From the NCBI RefSeq assembly GCF_021531315.1, contig NZ_JAFBIQ010000003.1, positions 141,069-205,068 of the forward strand: a stretch of 64,000 nt of DNA, given 5' to 3'. A program made the position numbers and the translations under genes. The notes beneath the pieces were generated by a model. That model was not told the DNA's origin. It worked only from the letters and a program-made list of their open reading frames with translations, and made no database searches. The DNA is from Oscillibacter valericigenes (GTDB lineage Bacteria > Bacillota > Clostridia > Oscillospirales > Oscillospiraceae). Below, one piece after another: positions 47,913-55,949 of this stretch (the first letter of the stretch is position 1; every line of letters starts with the position of its first letter).

Positions 47913-48930
47913 TCAACCAAATACTTTTTTCAACTGCGGTATTTCATCCTTATGCTGGATACAGCGTACATAGCGCTTGCGGTATATCGTATAGCACGCG
48001 TTGCAGGCGAGACACTTGCTCTCTTCCGCTGTGCCATTTTTCAGCCCAGCGGCAAAATCCGGTTCGCAAATCAGTGCGCGGCTGAACGAGACCAGCGGAA
48101 AACCCTGCCGCAGCAATTCTTCAGCTGTCTGGCGAGAAAATACCCCGCCGACCGGAAATACAGGAAGCGAAACGCAATTACTCCCCTGAAGAAGCGCTTG
48201 CGCATAAAAGGGCGTTTTCTGTCCTGCACGATGATTGAAGTCAACCCCGCTGACCTCAACTGCGTCAACACCGCAGCCCTCATAGAGCTTCAAAAGTGCC
48301 GGAAAATCTCCGCAGCCATTGCAGTCCGCTTTCACAAGCACAGCAAAGTCATCGCCGCACGCCGCGCGCACCGCAGATAAAATGCGTGCGATCAGCCGAA
48401 AGCGATTCTCCAAACTCCCGCCGTAAGCGTCCGTCCTCCGGTTTTCCGACGGATTCAGAAAATTTGAGAGCAGATAGCCGTGTGCCGTATGGATCTGCAC
48501 GCCGTCAAAGCCGCACACCTTGCAGCACTCCGCCGCATATACGAAGCGCTCAACCAGTCGGTCCAGTTCCGAAAGTGAAAAGTCCTCCGGATGTTTTGCC
48601 GCTGCACCGTTGACGCGTTCCAACCTTACTGCCATACTGGTGTACACCGTCCGCCGCGCAGCGGAGAATCTCCCGATCTGTTTTTTCATCCAGCACCGGC
48701 TGACCCTCATCGGCCCGTTGCGAGGCATCCACGCAGAAATGGCCGCTGATGACCAGTCCCACCTCATGTGCGGCAAGCTCGATGAGCGCGTCCGCCCATG
48801 CACGCGTGACCTGCCCATCCGGCTCGGAGAGATGCTCGTTGGTTGCGGAACGGACGATGCGGTTTTTCAGCGTAAGCGGGCCAAGCGATGTCGATTGAAA
48901 AAGTTGATCCATTTCTTTACCCCATACCAT
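47913..48930 (-). pseudogene. Old-yellow-enzyme-type NADH:flavin oxidoreductase, broken by an internal deletion
   Basis: The first 102 codons from 48930 read as the N-terminus of an old yellow enzyme (PLTLKNRIVRSATNEH). Homology then jumps to another frame near 48630 and continues with GFDGVQIHTAHGYLLSNFL and NRRTDAYGGSLENRF to the C-terminus at 47913. Only about 14 residues separate two blocks that are normally about 40 apart, and the flavin-contacting Q-L-x-H-x-G segment is missing. A small deletion with a frameshift is the simplest explanation. The ATG overlaps the stop codon of the upstream CoA-transferase (TAATG), so they formed one operon. A sequencing error cannot explain both the lost segment and the frame change. 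Confidence 0.8.
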
Positions 48931-50249
48931 TATCGGAAGTTTTCTCTTGCGTATTTCATCAGCTCCTCGCGGAAATCGGGGTGCGCAATGGCAGCCATCG
49001 CCTCCGCGCGCTCGCGCAGGCTCTTGCCGGAGAGCTCAGCGATGCCGTACTCGGTCGCAACGTACTGGATCATCGTGCGCGGCGCGGAGATCGTGCTGCC
49101 TCCCGGGATCGCGGCGACGATGTTGCTCTTGCGCTCGCCGTCCTTCGTCACGCGCGAGGAATTGATGCAGACGAAGCCCTTGCCGCCCTTCGAGCGGTAG
49201 GCGCCCTCGAGGAAATCCATCTGCCCGCCAATGCCCGAGAGCTGGCGCGTCCCGGCGCTCTCCGCGTTTTCCTGTCCCATCAGGTCAAGCTGCACACCGC
49301 CGTTGATGCTGATGACATTGCTCAGCTTGCTGATGCGCTCGACAGAGTGGATATAGTCGAGGTCGCCGGGGTGGAAAATGTCCGGCTCGGCGTCAAGCCA
49401 GTCGTAGAGCGCCTGCGAACCCATGGCGAGGTTCCACGCGGAGCGGCCGGTATCCAGCTCCTTGCGTGCATTCGTCAGCTTGCCGGCCTTGTAAAGCTCA
49501 AGGAAAGCATCGCTGATGGTACCGGTGTGGCAGCCAAGGTCACGCTTGTCCGACTCAGATAGCATCTTCGCCACCGTGTACGGCACGCCGCCCACGCCGA
49601 GCGAGAGCACCGCGCCGTCCGGGATCTGCTCGACCACCAGCTTGGCGATGGCGATGTCTGTCTCGCTCGACTCGCGGTAGCTGCGCAGCGGCAGCGGCTC
49701 GTGCTCGCCCTCGACCACATAGTCCGCCTCGGAGAGGTGGACGCGGATCGAGTTCTCGAAACCGTGCAGCCTCGGATAGTGCTCGTTGATCTCAAAAATG
49801 ACCGTCCTCGCGCTCTCAAAGATCGTGCGCCACGCATACGGCGAGATGCCGAGACCGCAGTAGCCCTCCTCGTCCGGCTTGGAGACCGGCACGAAGGCCA
49901 CATCGCAGCAGATGTGCCCGTCGCGGTAGAGATATGGCAGCGAGCGCAGCATGACGGGCATGAATTTCACCAGCCCGCGCGTCTGGAGCTTGCGCTCATA
50001 GTCGCCGATGTGCCAGCTGTAGTAGGTGAAGCTCTCCTGCTCGGGGTCGCTCTCGACGATCTCGATGCGCGGGCGGATCACGAGGCCGCCGCGGACCTTG
50101 ACATCCTTGACCTCTCCCTTGCGCGCCGCGAGCGCCTTGTCCAGCAGCTCGGGGAAGCCCGCGCCGAATCCATAGTCCACCCAGTCGCCGGAGCGCACGG
50201 CCTGCACGGCCTGCGCAGCGGTGACAAATTCTGTCTGATAGTCATTCAC
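48930..50249 (-). CDS. Acetyl-CoA hydrolase/CoA-transferase family protein with an altered active site
   Basis: A 439-residue family I CoA-transferase related to butyryl-CoA:acetate and 4-hydroxybutyrate CoA-transferases. GVGGVP at 218-223 and SGIGGQMDFLEGAY are family motifs. Relatives carry a catalytic glutamate in a segment like GxHTEM that forms the CoA thioester. Here that segment is GCHTGTISDA, with G243 in the glutamate position. Either the protein is inactive, uses another residue, or has another role. The AAGGAG box is close to the start. The gene lies upstream of a broken reductase, so the operon may be decaying. The substrate is unknown. Confidence 0.82.
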   Translation of the reverse strand: MNDYQTEFVTAAQAVQAVRSGDWVDYGFGAGFPELLDKALAARKGEVKDVKVRGGLVIRPRIEIVESDPEQESFTYYSWHIGDYERKLQTRGLVKFMPVMLRSLPYLYRDGHICCDVAFVPVSKPDEEGYCGLGISPYAWRTIFESARTVIFEINEHYPRLHGFENSIRVHLSEADYVVEGEHEPLPLRSYRESSETDIAIAKLVVEQIPDGAVLSLGVGGVPYTVAKMLSESDKRDLGCHTGTISDAFLELYKAGKLTNARKELDTGRSAWNLAMGSQALYDWLDAEPDIFHPGDLDYIHSVERISKLSNVISINGGVQLDLMGQENAESAGTRQLSGIGGQMDFLEGAYRSKGGKGFVCINSSRVTKDGERKSNIVAAIPGGSTISAPRTMIQYVATEYGIAELSGKSLRERAEAMAAIAHPDFREELMKYARENFR

Positions 50250-50327
50250 AAGAAAAATTCTCCTTACTTTACTTCGATGTTTTCTAATGTAGCAGACTTT
50301 GCGCCGCTTGTAAATCGTTTCAGAATG

Positions 50328-50357
50328 AAAAAAAGCTCACTGAAACGAGCCTTTTTT
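50328..50357. terminator. Small A/T-flanked hairpin upstream of the CoA-transferase
   Basis: GCTC (50335-50338) pairs with GAGC (50347-50350), flanked by A7 and T6. It can end transcripts from either side. An outer pairing of TCGTTTCA with TGAAACGA is an alternative fold. Confidence 0.5.
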
Positions 50358-50878
50358 CATTCATTCAGGAAGAGTATCCTTCAGCAGTGAAAAGACCGAT
50401 GAACAGTTCTGGCAGAGATGAGCAAAACAGGTCCTAAAACAAAAGGACGAAGAGAGAAAAATGCGGGGATTACGCGGCAAAGAGAAAAAGCGCGCAAAAA
50501 GCAAGCCCGATAGAAAACCGAGCGAAAAAAGCTGTATGAGAGCACACTTTAAGCGCCTCGCCGGAATGATATGGATGCACGGTTCTCACTCCTACCGTTC
50601 TGCCAAATAGCTTCGGCGTTCCGCCTGATCTGTCTTTTCCATACCTTTTGCAGGCGCGGAGTTTACCGCGCTATGGTTTTTGCGCCCTTGAGATGCCCTA
50701 AACTCTTTTGATTCCCGTTTGCCTGTTTGTGGGCAACTCCTTCCGCCTGTTTTGCTCATCGCTTCTTTCTGATGTTATTATACTCTTGATTTCTGGCAAA
50801 CCTGTCATTATACCTGTCATTATAATAGTACTTGTAGCTCCATTGCCCCCATACCGTAGTAGTCTGGGGGTAGGCTTT
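50358..50878. other. Non-coding lower-GC stretch before the integrase remnant
   Basis: About 520 bases with no supported gene. Base composition is clearly less GC-rich than the flanks. It contains only a weak hairpin (GTCCT with AGGAC near 50427-50446). It is most likely the eroded remainder of an integrated element. Confidence 0.5.
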
Positions 50879-51265
50879 ATGAAAGGCAAACTTTATAGAA
50901 CCGCAGTCCATTTGCCAAACGGAAAACGCAAGTGGATCAGTTCAACGACACAGGAGGGGCTTGAACAAAAAAGAAAGAATTATCGCTGCAAATATCAAAC
51001 GGCATAGACATGCTTGAATCCCGATGATTTAGGCACGCCCGCGCGAAACTTCAAAATGGTGCGCTCTCTTGATTTCCATGTCACGCCGCATCAACTACGG
51101 CATACCTACATCACACGGTTATTTGAAAGCGGACTGGATATCAAAGAGATACAATACCTTGCCGGACACACCACCATTGATATGACGCTGCGTGTCTATA
51201 CGCATTATCAGCATGAGAGTCGTCGCAAGGAAACGGCAAAGAAAGTCTGCGAGGCGTTGGGTTGA
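50879..51265 (+). pseudogene. Tyrosine recombinase (phage/ICE integrase) remnant
   Basis: Two pieces in different frames survive. The first (50879-51007) has the N-terminal arm-binding type segment (LYRTAVHLPNGKRKWIS). The second (51014-51265) is the catalytic C-terminus with HQLRHTY, AGHTT and the tyrosine in VYTHY. The core-binding domain and the first catalytic arginine are missing, so the gene is inactive. It lies beside two tRNA genes, a usual integration target, but no duplicated tRNA end was found. Confidence 0.8.
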
Positions 51266-51454
51266 TTTCAGGGTGCAAATAGGTGCAACACAGGTGCAAC
51301 AAAAGTGCAACAGTTTGCTCTATTTTTCGCTCAAAACCAGTTGGAAAGCCGTTTCGGACTTGATAAAAAGCTGTTTCTAAAAAATTACATATTTGTTGGA
51401 AAAGTGACGGGAAACGCGCGAATATAGCGGAAAATTCGGCCTAAAATGTGCATA

Positions 51455-51491
51455 GAAAACGACCGGAAATCTCACGATTTCCGGTCGTTTC
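51455..51491 (-). terminator. Terminator of the tRNA-Ala/tRNA-Val transcript
   Basis: A 15-bp stem (GAAAACGACCGGAAAT with its complement) around a six-base loop, followed on the minus strand by TTTTCT. It lies immediately after tRNA-Val. Confidence 0.85.
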
Positions 51492-51568
51492 TGGTGCGGA
51501 CTACTGGACTCGAACCAGTGACCTCATGCGTGTGAAGCATGCGCTCTAACCAGCTGAGCTAAGCCCGC
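51492..51568 (-). tRNA. tRNA-Val (anticodon CAC)
   Basis: A full cloverleaf can be drawn with acceptor GCGGGCT, D-arm GCTC/GAGC, anticodon stem CATGC/GCATG, loop TTCACAC and T-arm ACTGG/CCAGT. CCA is encoded. The anticodon CAC reads GUG. Confidence 0.95.
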
Positions 51569-51571
51569 GAA

Positions 51572-51647
51572 TGGTGGACCTGAAGGGATTCGAACCCACG
51601 ACCTTACGGATGCGAACCGTACGCTCTCCCAACTGAGCTACAGGCCC
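51572..51647 (-). tRNA. tRNA-Ala (anticodon CGC)
   Basis: The cloverleaf has acceptor GGGCCTG with the G3-U70 pair that marks alanine tRNAs, anticodon stem TACGG/CCGTA and loop TTCGCAT. CCA is encoded. It reads GCG and lies three bases upstream of tRNA-Val in the same transcript. Confidence 0.95.
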
Positions 51648-51730
51648 ATATTCTCTTTTCAGCCCGCCTATCATACCACAGCTTTTTCGATTTGTGAAGT
51701 CCTTTTTTCACTTTTTTTAAAAAATTTTTA

Positions 51731-51759
51731 TTGCCTTTCCGAAAACGGTATCGTATAAT
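51731..51759 (+). promoter_or_regulatory. Promoter of the SRP RNA
   Basis: TTGCCT (51731-51736) and a perfect TATAAT (51754-51759) are 17 bases apart, about 13 bases before the SRP RNA stem. Confidence 0.85.
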
Positions 51760-51772
51760 ATCTGTTGTTATC

Positions 51773-51912
51773 TGTCCTCCGCATACAGCTGCGGGACCGG
51801 TCTTGCGCAATGGATGCCTGCGAACCATGTCAGGCGGGGAACCGAGCAGCATTAAGCGGGACCATCCATGTGCCGCAAGGGCGCCGGTCACGCAGCTGTA
51901 TGCGGAGGGCTT
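51773..51912 (+). ncRNA. ffs: Signal recognition particle RNA
   Basis: The 5' strand CCTCCGCATACAGCTGCG pairs exactly with the 3' strand before 51909. The apical part has the conserved Ffh-binding internal loops (ATGTCAGG and GAGCAGCA). A T5 run after 51910 ends the transcript. The position directly upstream of dnaX is conserved in Firmicutes. Confidence 0.9.
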
Positions 51913-51942
51913 TTTCTATCCTCACGAAAGGGGCTATGTAGA

Positions 51943-53679
51943 ATGTATCAGGCGCTGTACCGCAAGTGGCGGCCCAAGACCTTCTCCGATGTCGTCGGGC
52001 AGGCGCATGTGACCGAGACCTTGCAGCGGCAGGTGGCTGAGGGGCGGCTCTCGCACGCTTACCTCTTCACCGGCACGCGCGGCACGGGTAAGACGACCTG
52101 CGCGAAAATTCTCGCCAAGGCAGTGAACTGCGAGCAGCCCGAAAACGGCAACCCCTGCAACCGATGCCCAAGCTGCCTCGGCATTGAGTCCGGCGCATTT
52201 CTCGATGTGATGGAGCTCGACGCCGCATCGAACAACGGCGTGGACCATGTCCGCGCCCTGCGCGACGAGGCCATCTACACTCCCGCGCAGGTAAAAAAGC
52301 GCGTGTATATCATCGACGAGGTGCATATGCTCTCGATCGCGGCGTTCAACGCGCTGCTGAAAATTCTGGAGGAGCCACCGGAGCATTTAATGTTCATTTT
52401 GGCGACGACCGAGCTGCACAAGGTCCCCGCGACCATTCTCTCGCGCTGCCAGCGCTTTGCGTTCCGGCGCATTTTGCCGCGCGAGATCGAGGAAAGGCTG
52501 CGCTACATCGCGGGGCAGGAGGGCATCGACCTCCAAGCGGACGGCGCAGAGCTGCTCGCGCACATCGCCGACGGCGCGCTGCGCGACGCGCTGAGCCTTT
52601 TGGACCAGTGCGCGGCGGCGGGCGGGACCATCGACAGCGCAGCGGTGCTCGACGCGCTCGGCCTCGCCGGCAATCTCCAGACCGCACAGCTGATGGACTG
52701 CGTCCTGCGGCGCGACACGAAGGCCGCGCTCGGGCTGCTCCACCAGCTCTACGCAAGCGGCAAGGATGTAGGCGCGGTGCTCGGCGAGCTCTCCGCGCTC
52801 GCGCGCGACCTGCTTATTTCAAAAACAGCTCCCGAGGGCGGCGCGGCACTGCTCACGGGCGGCTACGACAGCCGCACGATGGAGGGCCTTTTGCAGCAGG
52901 CCGACAGCGCGCGGTTCATCGCCATCTGCACCACGCTCCAGCGCGCGGCGGCGGAGATGAATGTGAGCGTCAACCGCCGCACGGACGCCGAGCTGTGCCT
53001 TTTGAAGCTCTGCGACGAAACACTCTCCGGCGACCTGAGCGCCATCAACGCGCGGCTTGCGCGTTTAGAGCAGCAGATGTCTGCGGGCGTGCGCTATGCT
53101 GCTGCGGAAAACGCTGCGCGCATTGCGCAGGCGGCAGATGCTCCCGCGCCGAAGCAGGAAAAGAGGGCGGCAGAGGCCGCGCCCCTCGAGGACGAGGCGC
53201 CCCCGCCGTGGGAGGAAAGTGCTCCCGGTGCGACGGAGGAGGCGTATGACGACGCACCCCCGCCCTACGGCGAGCCGGTCGCTCCCGCCGCAAAACGCGA
53301 GGAGGCACCGGCACCGGTCGCAGCGGAGCCGCAGCCGGAAACGCCCAAGGCGTCTGACGCGGGCGACGCAGACCTTTGGCTCGATTTGATGGAGAGCTAC
53401 AAAAACCGTCTCACGCCCGACAAGCGCGCCTTCGTCGGTCAGGCAGACGGGCGACTGGTGAACGGCCTTTTGACAGTCTACTGCCCGACGGATGTGGCTA
53501 AGGCAATGCTCGATACCGAGGCGGTTGCCGCCGTACTGCGCGAGGTGACAGGGCAGAGCGTCGGACAGGAGATCAGCGTCCGCTTTACGGTCGGCGAGCC
53601 GGAGGACGGCAAAAAACGCGACAAATTCCAAGATCTGCTGCGCATGGGCAGCAAGTTTGACAACTTCAATATCAAATAA
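51943..53679 (+). CDS. dnaX: DNA polymerase III subunit gamma/tau
   Basis: A 578-residue clamp-loader ATPase. Walker A is GTRGTGKTT, a four-cysteine zinc module follows (CEQPENGNPCNRCPSC), and the DEVH motif is Walker B. The C-terminal third is a proline- and alanine-rich tau-type extension ending in a folded domain. The start at 51943 is the first methionine of the conserved MYQALYRKWRP. The open frame extends back into the SRP RNA and is not used. There is no convincing internal frameshift site for a separate gamma form. Confidence 0.96.
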   Translation: MYQALYRKWRPKTFSDVVGQAHVTETLQRQVAEGRLSHAYLFTGTRGTGKTTCAKILAKAVNCEQPENGNPCNRCPSCLGIESGAFLDVMELDAASNNGVDHVRALRDEAIYTPAQVKKRVYIIDEVHMLSIAAFNALLKILEEPPEHLMFILATTELHKVPATILSRCQRFAFRRILPREIEERLRYIAGQEGIDLQADGAELLAHIADGALRDALSLLDQCAAAGGTIDSAAVLDALGLAGNLQTAQLMDCVLRRDTKAALGLLHQLYASGKDVGAVLGELSALARDLLISKTAPEGGAALLTGGYDSRTMEGLLQQADSARFIAICTTLQRAAAEMNVSVNRRTDAELCLLKLCDETLSGDLSAINARLARLEQQMSAGVRYAAAENAARIAQAADAPAPKQEKRAAEAAPLEDEAPPPWEESAPGATEEAYDDAPPPYGEPVAPAAKREEAPAPVAAEPQPETPKASDAGDADLWLDLMESYKNRLTPDKRAFVGQADGRLVNGLLTVYCPTDVAKAMLDTEAVAAVLREVTGQSVGQEISVRFTVGEPEDGKKRDKFQDLLRMGSKFDNFNIK

Positions 53680-53694
53680 CGGAGGAATACGGAT

Positions 53695-54060
53695 ATGGCA
53701 AAGGGTTACAGCGCGCGCCGCGGCTTTTCAAACGGCGCGGGACAGGCGGCGCAGCAGATGCAGATGCAGCAGAAACTCATGCAGATGCAGCAGGACATGG
53801 CCAAGGCGCAGCAGGAGGTCGAGGAGACCACTTTCACCGCAAGCGTGGGCGGCGGCGCCGTGAGCGCGACGGCAAACGGGAAAAAGGAGCTCACCGCACT
53901 CACCATCAACCCCGAGGCGGTCGATCCCGAGGATGTCGAGATGCTCCAGGATCTCGTGATCTCCGCAGTCAACGAAGCGCTGCGTCAGGCGGACGACGCG
54001 ATGAGCAAGCGCATGAACAGCTTCACAAACGGGCTGGGCATCCCGGGGCTCGGCCTGTAA
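53695..54060 (+). CDS. ybaB: YbaB/EbfC nucleoid-associated protein
   Basis: A 121-residue DNA-binding protein. A glutamine- and methionine-rich N-terminal helix (about 15-40) leads into the conserved VSATANGKKELTALTINPEAVD core. It begins 15 bases after dnaX with GGAGG. recR, which usually follows, is not present; tRNA-Gly and a carboxypeptidase gene come next. Confidence 0.94.
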   Translation: MAKGYSARRGFSNGAGQAAQQMQMQQKLMQMQQDMAKAQQEVEETTFTASVGGGAVSATANGKKELTALTINPEAVDPEDVEMLQDLVISAVNEALRQADDAMSKRMNSFTNGLGIPGLGL

Positions 54061-54173
54061 GAAGGGAAAAGTAGGGCGGCTCTGACCGATGTTCCCGCCG
54101 CCATCGGCGCACAGGCTCATCTTTCGTTTTATCCATTGCCGGCGCAGGGGCGGGGCCGTCGGGAAGGAAACAT

Positions 54174-54217
54174 AAAAGATCAGCTGCAAGGTCACACGAC
54201 CTTGCAGCTGATCTTTT
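54174..54217. terminator. Long perfect bidirectional terminator
   Basis: A 20-bp perfect inverted repeat around ACAC with A4 and T4 ends. It terminates dnaX-ybaB on the plus strand and tRNA-Gly on the minus strand. Confidence 0.92.
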
Positions 54218-54290
54218 GGAGCAGGGTACGGGAATCGAACCCGCCTTCTCGGCTTGGGAAGCCGATGCACTACCGATGTACTAACCCTGC
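54217..54290 (-). tRNA. tRNA-Gly (anticodon CCC)
   Basis: The cloverleaf has acceptor GCAGGGT/ACCCTGC, anticodon stem TCGGC/GCCGA and loop TTCCCAA. CCA is encoded and position 73 is U. It reads GGG. Confidence 0.94.
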
Positions 54291-54423
54291 GGCGTGAAGC
54301 TATTATAACAGAACTCCACGCGCAATGCAAGGCGAAATTTGCGCGGCGGACAAAGATGTGCGCATGATGCGGCGCGTCCCCTCATAGGGTAGGATACCAT
54401 TGAAATGACAAGGGGTGCATTGC

Positions 54424-55566
54424 ATGAAACGATTTGGCGTTTTTTCTCTGCTTGCCGCGCTTTTGCTGAGCGTCAGCGCCTTGGCCGCCGGCTCCGCGGT
54501 GAGCTGTCCGAGCGCGCTGCTGATGGAAAAGCAGACCGGCACGGTGCTCTTCGCACAGGACGAACACACGCCGCGCGAGCCGGCGAGCGTGACGAAGATC
54601 ATGACGCTGCTGCTGACGATGGAGGCCATTGACTCCGGCGCGCTCTCCTACGACGACATCGTGACCGGCTCAGCCCACGCAGCGGGCATGGGCGGCAGCC
54701 AGATCTGGCTGAAGGAGAACGAGCGGATGACGGTGCGCGACCTCCTCAAGGCCGTGTGCATCGTCTCGGGCAACGATGCGGCGGTGGCTCTCGCCGAGCA
54801 CCTTGCGGGCAGCGAGGACGCCTTCGTCGAGCGCATGAACCTGCGCGCGCAGGAGTTGGGCATGAACGACACGCACTTTGTCAACTGCACGGGTCTGCCC
54901 GCGGCGGGACACCTTACGAGCGCCTACGACATCGCGCTCATGTCGCGTGAGCTGATCCTGCGCCACCCTGATATTCAGCAGTTCACGACCGTTTGGATGG
55001 ACTCGCTGCGCGATGGCGCGTCGATGCTGGTGAACACGAACAAGCTCGTCCGTTTCTACGATGGTACGACCGGCCTCAAGACCGGTTCGACCGACTCCGC
55101 GGGCTACTGCCTGAGTGCCACAGCGGAGAGAAACGGCATGGAGCTGATCGCGGTCGTGCTCAAGGGGAAGACGAGCGACGAACGCTTTTCCGACGCCAAG
55201 AGCCTGCTCAACTACGGCTTTTCAACTTGGGCGCTCGTGACCGTTACGCCTGACGAGGTGCTGCCGCCTGTTCCCGTGACGCTCGGCGTGCAGCCAGCCG
55301 TGCAGCCGGTGCTCACGCGCGAAAATGCGCTGCTGGTGGAAAAGGGACTTGCAAACGATCTCACGAAGGAGGTCGTGCTGGCGGAGGGCGTGGCCGCGCC
55401 GGTGTACGAGGGTGATGTGCTCGGGCAGCTTACCGTGCGCGACGCGGCGGGAAACACCGTCGCCGTGCTGCCCCTGCTTGCGGGTGAGACGGTGGGGCAT
55501 GTGACCTATGCGCAGATGCTCCGGCGGTATCTGGCACTCGGTTTCTGCTTTGCCGCGCGTGGCTGA
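54424..55566 (+). CDS. D-alanyl-D-alanine carboxypeptidase (DacF/DacA type)
   Basis: A 380-residue penicillin-binding protein that trims the terminal D-alanine of peptidoglycan stem peptides. The signal peptide covers about 1-22. The active-site triad motifs are SVTK at 55-58, SGN at 115-117 and KTGS at 219-222. The C-terminal PBP5-type domain precedes a short hydrophobic end that may anchor it. The start at 54424 follows AAGGGG. A GTG nine bases upstream is less likely. A sporulation role (DacF) is possible but not shown. Confidence 0.92.
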   Translation: MKRFGVFSLLAALLLSVSALAAGSAVSCPSALLMEKQTGTVLFAQDEHTPREPASVTKIMTLLLTMEAIDSGALSYDDIVTGSAHAAGMGGSQIWLKENERMTVRDLLKAVCIVSGNDAAVALAEHLAGSEDAFVERMNLRAQELGMNDTHFVNCTGLPAAGHLTSAYDIALMSRELILRHPDIQQFTTVWMDSLRDGASMLVNTNKLVRFYDGTTGLKTGSTDSAGYCLSATAERNGMELIAVVLKGKTSDERFSDAKSLLNYGFSTWALVTVTPDEVLPPVPVTLGVQPAVQPVLTRENALLVEKGLANDLTKEVVLAEGVAAPVYEGDVLGQLTVRDAAGNTVAVLPLLAGETVGHVTYAQMLRRYLALGFCFAARG

Positions 55567-55630
55567 GCGGCGAAAATCCTCCGTTTTGCCGAGAAATTTG
55601 TGTAAAAGCGCAAAAAAACAGAGATCACTC

Positions 55631-55658
55631 TTGACAAATCGCCCATTGGGTGTATACT
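55631..55658 (+). promoter_or_regulatory. Promoter of the lysine riboswitch transcript
   Basis: A consensus TTGACA (55631-55636) and TATACT (55653-55658) are separated by 16 bases, about 20 bases before the aptamer. Confidence 0.8.
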
Positions 55659-55680
55659 GGCCTTGTTTTGAATAAGTCTT

Positions 55681-55838
55681 GATAGAGGCGCGGCCAACAT
55701 CAGTAGCTCTGCAAAGCCGGCAGGAACCGGAGAGTGAAAGGGGCGGCCGCCGAGGGGACACACGGATTCCTGTGCGTGCGTTCACCGGGCCGGGGGATAA
55801 CATCCGTCGGACTGTCGCCGAAAGGCGGAGAGCTGTCA
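55681..55838 (+). promoter_or_regulatory. Lysine riboswitch (L-box) aptamer
   Basis: The conserved L-box elements occur in order: GATAGAGGCGCG, AGTAG, GGAACCGGAGAGTGAAAG, GCCGCCGAGG, GGCCGGGGGATAA and ACTGTCGCCGAAAGGCGGAG, with the P1 partner CTGTC at 55833-55837. The domain is followed by a terminator hairpin, so lysine binding should turn the downstream gene off by premature termination. Confidence 0.93.
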
Positions 55839-55883
55839 TGCGCGAGATGCGGCCTGCTGGTATTTGCGAACAGGGTGTAGTGT

Positions 55884-55918
55884 TTAAGCCATGATGGAGA
55901 TCATGGCTTAAATTTTTT
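55884..55918 (+). terminator. Riboswitch-controlled terminator
   Basis: TTAAGCCATGAT (55884-55895) pairs with ATCATGGCTTAA (55900-55911), and a T7 run follows. It lies 31 bases before the transporter start. The 55567-55949 gap is wholly accounted for by promoter, aptamer and this terminator. Confidence 0.92.
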
Positions 55919-55949
55919 TGCGTCATTGCGCGAAAGGAGAACTCATCCC

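Noticed and set aside
51781..51942. Extension of dnaX upstream into the SRP RNA
   Set aside because: The conserved N-terminus begins at 51943, and the upstream sequence is explained by the SRP RNA stem.
52290..52300. A6G run in dnaX as a programmed frameshift site for a gamma subunit
   Set aside because: It lies in the N-terminal ATPase domain and would give a fragment too short to be gamma.
55681..55838. Cobalamin riboswitch
   Set aside because: The B12-box is absent and the lysine aptamer elements occur in full order.
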